In this document: positions 5,635 through 12,468 of the stretch, piece by piece
Layout: each line of letters starts with the position of its first letter
Position numbering within the stretch: position 1 is the first letter of the stretch
Origin: a virus
Length of the DNA: 47,480 nt
Virus record (IMG/VR): IMGVR_UViG_3300036795_000437
Span: 1 to 47,480 of that record
Reading direction: 5' to 3' (one strand)
The notes under the pieces: model-generated
The model's database searches: none
What the model saw: only the letters and a program-made list of their open reading frames with translations
What the model was told of the DNA's origin: nothing
Program-made: the position numbers and the translations under genes

Positions 5635-7982
5635 AGAAGCGCGTGACGAAGAAGGCAGCCGCTCCGGTCAAGAGGCCGGCGAAGAAGCCGGCGAAGAAGC
5701 TGCAAACCCATCGCACGCTGAAGTCGGCGGCGCAGGCGATCGAGCGCAAGGCCGCACCAAAGGCTGACGACAAGGCCAGGGCAACCGGACCGAATACCGG
5801 CGCGCCGACAGTGACACCGAAGGGCTTCCCGCCGCGTCCGGCGGGCACGCGCTGGCCGGCGGAGATCCTCGTCGGCAAGCGCTTCCGCACGGAGTACGGC
5901 GACCTCGACGATCTGGCGCGGTCGATCGACGATCGCGGCGGCCTGCTGTCGCGCATCGCGATCACGCCGGACGGCAAGCTGATCGCCGGCGAGCGTCGGC
6001 TCAAGGCGTGGCCGCGCACGAAAACATTCAAGGACTACCCAATCCCCGTTCATGTGATGACGCCGGACTCGATCATTGCCGGCGAGTGGGACGAGAACGC
6101 AAAGCGCAAGGATTTCTCGCCGACCGAGCAGGTCGCCATCCTGCGCGAGATCGAGCGGCAACTCGGCAAGCTGGCCAAGGCGCGCATGACGGCCGGCACG
6201 GAGGCCGCGCCCGAAGAGCGGGGCCGCGCGCGGGATCTCGCGGCGCGCGCCGCCGGCGGCAAACGTCGCACCATCGAGAAGGCTGCGGCCGTCGTCGACG
6301 CGGCCGAAGCGGAGCCGGAGAAATACGGCAAGCTGCAATCCGACATGGACCGCACCGGCAAGGTCGACGGTCCGTTCAAGCGGCTGACGGTGATGAAGCA
6401 GACGGAGGCGCTGCGCGCCGCGCCGCCGCCGCTGCCGATGAACGGGCCCTACAAGACATTGCTGATCGACTTCCCGGTGCCGGGCGAGACCGACAAGGAC
6501 CAGGAGGCGATCGACGCCGCCGGCCGCTCGTTCCGCGGCTATCCGGAAATGGCGGTCGAGAGCTGCATCGCCTTCGCGGCCGACAGGATCCTTCCGATCT
6601 GCGATCCCGACTGCTCGATCTGGCTGACCTTCCCGAACTATCACATCGTCGAAGGCGCGGCGCATCGCATCGCCGACGCGTTCGCCGGCTTCAAGCGCGT
6701 GACGATGTTGACCTGGGAGAAGGACAAGATCGGCCGCGGCCAGGTGCTGCGCGACAAGACCGAGCACGCGATCCTGATCACGCGCGGCAAACCGGTCTTC
6801 AACGTGTTCGGCGAGGATCCGCCGACGACGATGCTCAAGGCGGTGCGGCGCGAGAATTCGCGCAAGCCGGACGAGCTCTATGCGCTGGTCGAGCGCGTGA
6901 CGCCGGCACCGCGCTACGCCGAGATCTTCTCGCGCGGCGGTCGCAGTGCGCTGTGGGACTGTCATGGCGACGAAGTCGGAAAGTTTGTGCCGCATCAGGG
7001 CGAAGCCCGTCTTGACGAAAATGCCGCGCACGCGGCGGAGCAGGCGCGGCAGGCCGATGAAGCCATGCGGCGCGAGCTCGCCGCGCTCGAGTCGGTCGCC
7101 GCCGGCGGCGTGATCGAAGACGCCGAGATGCGCGCGCTGCTCGGCAAGAACAAGTGGATCAAGGGCCGCAAGCCGAAGCTGACCGGAGTCGGCGAGGCAC
7201 GGCGTGTGGCGCTTCTCGGCCAACTTTCGCAGCCCGCTGCCGAAGAGGCGAAGACGGACGAACCGAAGCAGGTCCGACGCACACTGCCTGGCCGCGACGC
7301 CGAACTGATCGCCTTCGCCGAGGCCTGCGGGCATGTCGTCAGCATGACGATCGACTGGCAGGGCAACGATGGTACCGGCGAGCACGTCGGCACCTGCGCC
7401 TGCGGGTGGATTCATAGGGAACCGCGGCACGATAAGGTCGGCGATGCCTCCGATCCGGCGATCGTCGAGCAGCGCCGCGCGTCGGCCCGCGCAATGGATG
7501 ATGCGATCACCGCGCACTGGAAGGACGAGCGGGTGAAGTCGCCGGTCACCGAAGTCATGCTCGAGGACTGGCAAATTCTCACCGCGGTGCAGGCGGGGCG
7601 CGACGGCGGTCTCGGTGTCGCTGCCCGCATGCGTGGGGGGCTGATCAAACGCAAGCGCATTGGCGGCGGCTACGTCTTGACCGAGGCCGGCGAGCAGATG
7701 CTGCGCGGCCTCGACACCGCGATCGATAAGGCGCGAGCGAAGCCGCAGGGCGCGGTGCCCGCGGACGATCTGTTCAACGAGACGCCGGCGGCAGCGCCGG
7801 CCAGCGACGCGCAGCCGGCCGCGGACGAACCGGCGGCTGCGGGCGGCGAGGGGAGCGGAGCCTCACATGCGACCGCTCCTCTCGCCGAAGCGACGGCGGT
7901 TCCGCCTGCGGAGGACGACCTCGACATTCCCACATTCTTGCGGCGTGCGCAGCCGACCCCTCCGGTGGAGGTCGCGGAATGA
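5631..7982 (+). CDS. ParB-like nuclease / MT-A70-like fusion protein
   Basis: A 783-residue multidomain protein. Residues 1-60 are a Lys/Ala-rich basic tail. Residues ~72-160 form a ParB/sulfiredoxin-like domain (DLDDLARSIDDRGGLL, LIAGERRLKAW). Residues ~270-470 resemble an MT-A70 adenine methyltransferase (WEKDKIGRGQVLRDKTEHAI, SRKPDELYALVERV, PRYAEIFSR). The catalytic motif normally read as DPPW is DFPV here (Asp280), so methylation activity is doubtful or altered. Residues ~560-640 contain a CACGW motif. Residues ~645-690 look like a winged helix (GLIKRKRIGGGYVLTEAG), followed by a disordered Ala/Pro tail. ParB-MT-A70 fusions are seen in phages as DNA-modification proteins. Confidence 0.75.
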   Translation: MKKRVTKKAAAPVKRPAKKPAKKLQTHRTLKSAAQAIERKAAPKADDKARATGPNTGAPTVTPKGFPPRPAGTRWPAEILVGKRFRTEYGDLDDLARSIDDRGGLLSRIAITPDGKLIAGERRLKAWPRTKTFKDYPIPVHVMTPDSIIAGEWDENAKRKDFSPTEQVAILREIERQLGKLAKARMTAGTEAAPEERGRARDLAARAAGGKRRTIEKAAAVVDAAEAEPEKYGKLQSDMDRTGKVDGPFKRLTVMKQTEALRAAPPPLPMNGPYKTLLIDFPVPGETDKDQEAIDAAGRSFRGYPEMAVESCIAFAADRILPICDPDCSIWLTFPNYHIVEGAAHRIADAFAGFKRVTMLTWEKDKIGRGQVLRDKTEHAILITRGKPVFNVFGEDPPTTMLKAVRRENSRKPDELYALVERVTPAPRYAEIFSRGGRSALWDCHGDEVGKFVPHQGEARLDENAAHAAEQARQADEAMRRELAALESVAAGGVIEDAEMRALLGKNKWIKGRKPKLTGVGEARRVALLGQLSQPAAEEAKTDEPKQVRRTLPGRDAELIAFAEACGHVVSMTIDWQGNDGTGEHVGTCACGWIHREPRHDKVGDASDPAIVEQRRASARAMDDAITAHWKDERVKSPVTEVMLEDWQILTAVQAGRDGGLGVAARMRGGLIKRKRIGGGYVLTEAGEQMLRGLDTAIDKARAKPQGAVPADDLFNETPAAAPASDAQPAADEPAAAGGEGSGASHATAPLAEATAVPPAEDDLDIPTFLRRAQPTPPVEVAE

Positions 7983-8581
7983 CGGGAGACCATAAGCAGA
8001 CGATCATCGCGCTTGGCACCGGTGCTGGCGTCGCACAGACTCTCGCGAGTTTGGCTGGTGCGCCCGTACGTCCGACAGAACTGGAATTCCCCTGGCGCCA
8101 CGAGCCGGCGATTGTCGGGACTCACGGCAAAGCGTGGCGGTGCAACGAGCAGGCGGGGCTGGAGAAGCTTGGTCTTGCCAAAGATCGTCATGCTGGCCTC
8201 GTACACTGGATCGTGCACGCGCCGTACGCGCACCCGGCATGGCACTCCTACAGCGTCATTTGCATGCATCTCCGGCCGATCGAAGGCATGGGAGCGCCGA
8301 AGCTCTACCTGCCGCTGGCGACGCACGAGTTGCTCGTGCATGCGCTAAATCCGGACTGCGACCTCAACCTGCTGATCGATGACGGCATCCGACGCGGCGA
8401 GTTTCTGACGCCGACAAATTTCGCCGCCCAGTTTGTCGAGACCGACGACGAACTTGCCGATCAGCGGATCGAGCGCACGATCAGGGAGATCTGCACCGGC
8501 GCACTAAGCCCCGATACCGACCACCTCCGCGACTGGATCGCGCGGTTCGGCGACAACATGATCAAGCTGGCATTCCGATGA
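7979..8581 (+). CDS. Hypothetical early protein
   Basis: A 200-residue protein with no recognised family. It has several His/Trp-rich stretches (HAGLVHWIVHAPYAHPAWHSY) and an acidic C-terminal helix region (ETDDELADQRIERTIREI). No signal peptide or membrane segment is evident. It overlaps the upstream fusion protein by ATGA and the next small gene by ATGA, so it is translated as part of the early operon. Confidence 0.5.
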   Translation: MTGDHKQTIIALGTGAGVAQTLASLAGAPVRPTELEFPWRHEPAIVGTHGKAWRCNEQAGLEKLGLAKDRHAGLVHWIVHAPYAHPAWHSYSVICMHLRPIEGMGAPKLYLPLATHELLVHALNPDCDLNLLIDDGIRRGEFLTPTNFAAQFVETDDELADQRIERTIREICTGALSPDTDHLRDWIARFGDNMIKLAFR

Positions 8582-8739
8582 GCGCGCACCACGATCTCGG
8601 CCGACGCCGCGGCGTCTGGATCCCCGTAACTGAAGTCGAGGCGCATCTCGCCAACGGCTGGTCGATCGCCGACCTGACCCCGGACCGCGGCGCGGTGCTG
8701 ATGGCGCCGCCGGCCAACGAAGAGGACATGGCGGCATGA
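8578..8739 (+). CDS. Small hypothetical protein
   Basis: A 53-codon gene reading MSAHHDLGRRRGVWIPVTEV...EEDMAA. It has ATGA overlaps with the genes on both sides, which is the main support for it being real. The core VTEVEAHLANGWSIAD resembles a short 'helix - small domain' seen in phage accessory proteins. Function unknown. Confidence 0.5.
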   Translation: MSAHHDLGRRRGVWIPVTEVEAHLANGWSIADLTPDRGAVLMAPPANEEDMAA

Positions 8740-8945
8740 GCACGCCCGAATATTGGCGCGACCTGCGCCACCCCGACTTCCGCAACGTCATCCGCGTGGC
8801 GCGTTTCCATCAGGCCCGTCGGCGCATCCAGTTTCTCACCGATCAACCGGCGAACGTGATCGTGCTGCCGCTGTTGCGGCATCCGGGCGGACACCGGCGC
8901 AAGCTTCTCCGATCGACTGCGGAGGCTTCGGCCGCCGCGGGCTGA
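8736..8945 (+). CDS. Small hypothetical protein
   Basis: A 69-residue basic protein (MSTPEYWRDLRHPDFRNVIR...) coupled by ATGA to the gene upstream. The Arg-rich middle (VARFHQARRRIQFL) could bind nucleic acid, but no family is recognised. It ends 73 bp before the next chosen start. Confidence 0.45.
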   Translation: MSTPEYWRDLRHPDFRNVIRVARFHQARRRIQFLTDQPANVIVLPLLRHPGGHRRKLLRSTAEASAAAG

Positions 8946-9018
8946 TCCGGACCGGTTTCAACAGTAGCCGTGCGTCGCCGCGCGAGTGTTTCGCGCCACG
9001 GGAGAGGTTTGCCTGATC

Positions 9019-9408
9019 ATGACCGACACGATCGAGGTCGCCGGTCTCACCGAGCTGCAGGCGCAGGCCTTGCGCTTTATCGATCAGTTCATCCGCGAGC
9101 GCGGCACCTCGCCGAGCGTCGAGGACGTGCGCCAGGCGCCCGGCCTCCGCAGCAAGTCGAGCGCGCACCGGCAATTGTGGGGGCTGCGCGAGCGCGGCCG
9201 CATCCAATGGTCGGACCGCCGCAAGCGCTCGATCACCATCGTCTCCGATAAGCGCGCAGGACATGCGCTGCGGCCGGATGTGCAGGCCGCGCTGGAGCGC
9301 TGGTGTCTTGAGCACCAGGAGGAGCCGGCCGCCGTCGTGAATGATGCGGTGCTCATCCATCTCGACAAGATGGCCGCGATCTCCGAGGCCTGCGGAGGTC
9401 AGCTGTGA
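9019..9408 (+). CDS. LexA N-terminal-like winged-helix protein
   Basis: A 129-residue protein. The first ~75 residues resemble the LexA DNA-binding domain: LTELQAQALRFIDQFIRERG, TSPSVEDV, SKSSAHRQLWGLRERGRI. The LexA peptidase domain is absent. The remaining residues are helical, ending at CGGQL. Start ATG 9019 is preferred to a GTG at 8986 because it begins next to the domain and follows GGAGAGG by 11 bases. It is a probable transcriptional regulator of phage genes, with a possible link to SOS-responsive promoters by mimicry (inference). Confidence 0.6.
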   Translation: MTDTIEVAGLTELQAQALRFIDQFIRERGTSPSVEDVRQAPGLRSKSSAHRQLWGLRERGRIQWSDRRKRSITIVSDKRAGHALRPDVQAALERWCLEHQEEPAAVVNDAVLIHLDKMAAISEACGGQL

Positions 9409-9791
9409 GCGACGTTGCCGACGAGCTGCAGAGCGAAGCGCAGGACGGGCTGCCGCCGCCATCGTCGCGGGCCGCGCGCCCGAAGGGCTGCGTCGCACAT
9501 CTCGACGACGATCTGATGGTCTGCGCGCGCTGCGGCCTCGACTGGCCTTCTGGCGATATCGGGCCTGCCTGTGACCCCATCACGTTTGATCGCCTCCGCC
9601 GCCGGATGGTCAGCGAGGTCACGGGCGCCGAGGCCTCATTGACGAACGTCTATCTGCTTCGCCGCGAGGGGAAGCCGGCCGACACGGCGCCGGCTCGCCG
9701 TCGCCTCGCCGAACTCGACGCTCTGTCGCGGCTGATCGATCGCGCGACCAGCGATCCGCGCATCAAGGAGATCTTGAACGGAAAGAAGTGA
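9405..9791 (+). CDS. Zinc-ribbon-like hypothetical protein
   Basis: A 128-residue protein starting at GTG 9405, overlapping the stop of the gene upstream. It contains CVAHLDDDLMVCARCGLDW, a likely small zinc site (C-x10-C-x2-C with a nearby His), followed by helices. No family is recognised. It is the last early gene before the diversity-generating retroelement. The 72-bp gap after it contains a GC-rich inverted repeat (GCCGGC...GCCGGC) and then GAAGGAG before the next start. Confidence 0.5.
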   Translation: MSDVADELQSEAQDGLPPPSSRAARPKGCVAHLDDDLMVCARCGLDWPSGDIGPACDPITFDRLRRRMVSEVTGAEASLTNVYLLRREGKPADTAPARRRLAELDALSRLIDRATSDPRIKEILNGKK

Positions 9792-9863
9792 GGAGGCCGC
9801 AACAGCCGAACTCATCGGAAGGCCCTGCCGGCGGGCTGCCGGCGAACGAAGGAGACCAAGATC

Positions 9864-10742
9864 ATGAGCGATACGAAGACAATTGTGAAAGTGGACACCG
9901 GCCGACCGGCGCTTGTCGTGACCGGCGCCAGTGAGATCTCCATTCGCGGCGGCACCGCGTTCAACGGCGTCAGCTTCCAGACCGACACTCCCGTCGTCAT
10001 CGATGTGCCGCTGGAGCCAGGCGGGGATTACGGCGTCATCGTCAATGAAGGCGCGGTGGGCTATGCGCGCCTGCAGAGCGGCGCGCTCGGTGCCGACGTG
10101 CTCGGCGGCTTCCACTTCGCACCCGGCGGCAATGCCGGTGCTCGCCAGGGCGGCGACGCGGCACCGGCGATCAACCCGCATTCGCTGTGGGACGTGGCCT
10201 TCCGGCCGGCATGTCCGGATCCACGCGGCATGGCGTTGGTCGACGCGTCGTGCATGCGCTTCTGGTGCGACATCTATCTCACCAATATCGACCACCTTGC
10301 GGCAGGCACCAGCCGCCTCGGCCTCACGATCGCCGATGGCGAGGATCTGCCGAACGATCCGACTGGCGGTCGCTTCAGGCGTTTCGATTACGCCGCAGCG
10401 TGCGCGGTGATGAAGCACCACGGCAAAGGGCTGCTCGGTATCGACGAGTTCTTCGCCGCCGCCTTCGGCGTGACGGAGAAGAGTTCGGCCGATGACGAGC
10501 CCTCGGTGACGCAGCTCGATGCGTCGCGCACGAGCAAGTGGGGGATCATCCAGGCGACCGGAAACATGTGGATCTGGGGCCACGACGGCGATCCCGACGA
10601 GCCGCGTCCCTCCCTCTTTGGCGGCGCGTGGCTCTACGGCTCGGGCGCGGGCTCGCGCTGCGCGGACCTCGGCGACTGGCCGGAGCGCTCGGGCGGCGGC
10701 GTGGGTGCGCGCGGGCGCAGTGACCACCTGCAGCTTGATTAG
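9864..10742 (+). CDS. DGR target: Mtd-like variable C-type lectin-fold protein
   Basis: A 292-residue protein whose C-terminal ~175 residues resemble the major tropism determinant (Mtd) of Bordetella phage BPP-1. Features in order are LWDVAFRPACPDPRGMALV, FWCDIYLTNIDHL, an MKHHGKGLLGIDEFFAAAFG stretch, KWGIIQATGNMWIWGHD, SLFGGAW and the closing GARGRSDHLQLD. In Mtd this region is a C-type lectin fold that displays the hypervariable residues for receptor binding. Residues ~247-287 are encoded by the variable repeat. The N-terminal ~110 residues are a short beta-rich part, so the protein is shorter than Mtd as I recall it (about 380 residues). GAAGGAG precedes the ATG. The likely role is a receptor-binding tip or another displayed binder. 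Its place in the particle is not shown by the sequence. Confidence 0.9.
   Translation: MSDTKTIVKVDTGRPALVVTGASEISIRGGTAFNGVSFQTDTPVVIDVPLEPGGDYGVIVNEGAVGYARLQSGALGADVLGGFHFAPGGNAGARQGGDAAPAINPHSLWDVAFRPACPDPRGMALVDASCMRFWCDIYLTNIDHLAAGTSRLGLTIADGEDLPNDPTGGRFRRFDYAAACAVMKHHGKGLLGIDEFFAAAFGVTEKSSADDEPSVTQLDASRTSKWGIIQATGNMWIWGHDGDPDEPRPSLFGGAWLYGSGAGSRCADLGDWPERSGGGVGARGRSDHLQLD
10601..10724 (+). repeat. DGR variable repeat (VR)
   Basis: 124 bp, 82% of it identical to the core of the template repeat 563 bp downstream. There are 15 differences, of which 14 fall at template adenines (11 A to G, 2 A to C, 1 A to T). The exception is G10626 opposite T11189. The first 25 bp and the last ~25 bp (ending GGGCGCAGTGAC) are identical to TR. 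The GC-rich 3' end is the expected site where target-primed cDNA synthesis begins. It encodes residues ~247-287 of the Mtd-like protein. Confidence 0.95.
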
Positions 10743-10761
10743 CCGCCGCGACAGCGGCGGC
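10742..10761. promoter_or_regulatory. DGR target-recognition hairpin downstream of VR
   Basis: GCCGCCGC (10742-10749) pairs perfectly with GCGGCGGC (10754-10761) around the tetraloop GACA. An 8-bp GC stem with a GRNA-type 4-base loop just after the variable repeat is the cruciform element known to promote target recognition in the BPP-1 element. It starts at the last base of the target gene's TAG, 17 bases after VR. Confidence 0.8.
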
Positions 10762-10778
10762 GCTGAGGACACGCCACC

Positions 10779-11159
10779 ATGACGATCGTCAGGGACGAAA
10801 ATCGAAGTCTCGATGCCCTGGCGATCGTCGAAAAGTACGAGGCCTTCGTGCATTACGTCTATCCGATCGTCCAACGCAGTCCGCGACATCACGGCGTCCT
10901 TCGGGACGCCGTCACGGCGGAGCTGTTCGCGCCGATCGGCGAACTCTACCACGCAGCGAAGTCGAGGCAGATGTCGCGGCTCTACGCCATCGACGCCCGC
11001 TTCGCGACGCTGCGCTCCTATCTGCGCTTCCTTGTCAGAGCCGACGTGCGGATCGTGAACGGCAGGCAGCACGCGCATGCGCTCGCGCTGCTGGCCGAGC
11101 CCGGCCGCATGCTCGGAGCATGGCAACGGAAGCTCAGAGAAGGGCAGGCGGGGAAATGA
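10779..11159 (+). CDS. avd: DGR accessory variability determinant
   Basis: A 126-residue basic, all-helical protein with the size and pattern of Avd: SLDALAIVEKYEAFVHYVYP, the RSPRHHGVLRDAVT segment, SRLYAIDARFATLRSYLRFL, and a final helix GRMLGAWQRKL. In other DGRs Avd forms a pentameric four-helix-bundle barrel that binds the reverse transcriptase and the template RNA and is required for mutagenic cDNA synthesis. It lies between the target gene and TR, the classical order. Its TGA lies just before TR. Confidence 0.88.
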   Translation: MTIVRDENRSLDALAIVEKYEAFVHYVYPIVQRSPRHHGVLRDAVTAELFAPIGELYHAAKSRQMSRLYAIDARFATLRSYLRFLVRADVRIVNGRQHAHALALLAEPGRMLGAWQRKLREGQAGK

Positions 11160-11484
11160 TGCGGCCGCGTCCCTCCCTCTTTGGCGGCTCGTGGATCAAC
11201 GGCTCGAACGCGGGCTCGCGCTACGCGAACCTCGACAACTGGCCGGAGAACTCGGACGACAACGTGGGTGCGCGCGGGCGCAGTGACGACCGGATTTTGA
11301 CGCGGCGGCGATCACGGTCCCGCCGGTCCGACACGCCCGGCCGCGCATGCGGCTCGGGTCGGTGGTCAGCCCGCCGGTCCTGCTTCGGCAAACACACATC
11401 CCGGTCCGGCAGAGCGGGGCGTAGCGGACGGATCCATGGATCTGCGCCGTCGAGACCCGCGGCCGGCACACTTTCTGGAATGCC
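11160..11484 (+). ncRNA. DGR template RNA and spacer (no protein)
   Basis: The segment from the end of avd to the RT start holds TR and a 197-base GC-rich spacer. In characterised DGRs an RNA spanning the avd end, TR and this spacer is the template, and the spacer primes cDNA synthesis and binds Avd/RT. The spacer has CCGGTCC repeats that may fold. The open frame running through it is a by-product of TR resembling the target gene. Confidence 0.65.
11164..11287 (+). repeat. DGR template repeat (TR)
   Basis: 124 bp matching the variable repeat. It contains 20 adenines, 18 in the core and two near the 3' end. All core adenines lie in codons of the form AAC, GAC, TAC, ATC or GAG when read in the target frame. 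Because of this, no single or multiple adenine substitution can create a stop codon. Fourteen of the 18 core adenines differ in the current VR. Its first bases follow the avd stop codon directly. Confidence 0.95.
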
Positions 11485-12468
11485 ATGACCAAGCGATATC
11501 GCAACCTGATCGGACACATCACCGCGCCGGAGACGCTGGCGTGCGCCTACCGGCTGACGTCGCGCGGAAAGCGGCTGACCGCCGGCTATCTCGACTTCAA
11601 GGAATACGACGCGCTGAATCTCGCACAGCTCGGAGGTGAGATGCGGTCCGGCGCATATCGCGCCGGCGCGGCCCACGAGTTCATGATCTTCGATCCGAAG
11701 CAGCGATTGATCTCGGCGCTGCCGTTTCGCGACCGCGTCGCGCAGCAGGCGCTCTGTCTCATCATCGGGCCATTATTCGATCGCGCGCTCCTGCCTCGCG
11801 CCTTCGCCTGCCGGCCGGGCAAGGGCACGCATGCCGGTGCGGTCGCGCTGCAGAGCGATCTGCGGCGCCTCGGGCGCAGCGGTGCGGTCTATGCGCTCAA
11901 GACGGATTTCTCGCGCTATTTCGCGTCGATCGAGCGTGGCGCGCTGTGGCGATTGATCGAGGCCAAGATCAGCTGCCGCGCGACGCTGGGGTTGATCGAG
12001 GCCATGCTGCCGCGCGCGGGGATCGGCCTGCCGATCGGCAGCCTCACATCCCAGATCTTCGCCAACGTCTACACGGGCGCGACGCTCGATCGGCACCTGC
12101 AGCAGACCCTCGGAGAGGACTACTGGTACCGCTACATGGACGACATCGTCGTGCTCGGGCACGACAGCGCGCACCTGCGCCGGCTGAAGACGAGCGTCGA
12201 AGACTTCTCGCGCGACGCGCTCGGTCTGCGCTTCTCGAAGTGGTCGGTGCAGCCCGCGAGCCGCGGCATCAATTTCCTCGGCTATCGCATCTGGTCGACG
12301 CATAAGCTTCTGCGCCGCGACAGCGTTGTCCGCGCCCGGCGCAAGATCGCCGCTTTCCGCGCCGCCGGCGACGTCGCGCGGTTGAGGACGTTTCTTGCGG
12401 CGTGGCTCGGTCACGCGCGCTGGGCTGATAGCGCCAACCTGATCCGTAGCCTCGAGGTCGGCGCATGA
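11485..12468 (+). CDS. DGR reverse transcriptase
   Basis: A 327-residue reverse transcriptase. It shows the catalytic aspartate Asp141 in KTDFSRYFASI, the DGR-type motif 4 GLPIGSLTSQ (residues 181-190, where most other RTs have QG) and the catalytic YMDD box (residues 217-220), then GINFLGYRIW and a basic thumb. The protein makes adenine-mutagenised cDNA from TR RNA that replaces VR. The length is typical for DGR RTs and no extra domain is fused. Its TGA overlaps the ATG of the primase gene, so RT and replication proteins are translationally coupled, which is unusual. Confidence 0.95.
   Translation: MTKRYRNLIGHITAPETLACAYRLTSRGKRLTAGYLDFKEYDALNLAQLGGEMRSGAYRAGAAHEFMIFDPKQRLISALPFRDRVAQQALCLIIGPLFDRALLPRAFACRPGKGTHAGAVALQSDLRRLGRSGAVYALKTDFSRYFASIERGALWRLIEAKISCRATLGLIEAMLPRAGIGLPIGSLTSQIFANVYTGATLDRHLQQTLGEDYWYRYMDDIVVLGHDSAHLRRLKTSVEDFSRDALGLRFSKWSVQPASRGINFLGYRIWSTHKLLRRDSVVRARRKIAAFRAAGDVARLRTFLAAWLGHARWADSANLIRSLEVGA

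Noticed and set aside
5244-7574. Long minus-strand open frames opposite the ParB/methyltransferase gene and similar long ones opposite 9636-11126 and 13601-15286.
   Set aside because: They are expected by-products of GC-rich codon bias on the coding strand. They have no recognisable domains, and the plus-strand proteins have clear motifs.
11120-11488. Open frame through the template repeat that encodes an Mtd-like C-terminus.
   Set aside because: It exists because TR mirrors the coding variable repeat. The rest is arginine-rich spacer sequence without a domain, and in DGRs this segment acts as RNA.
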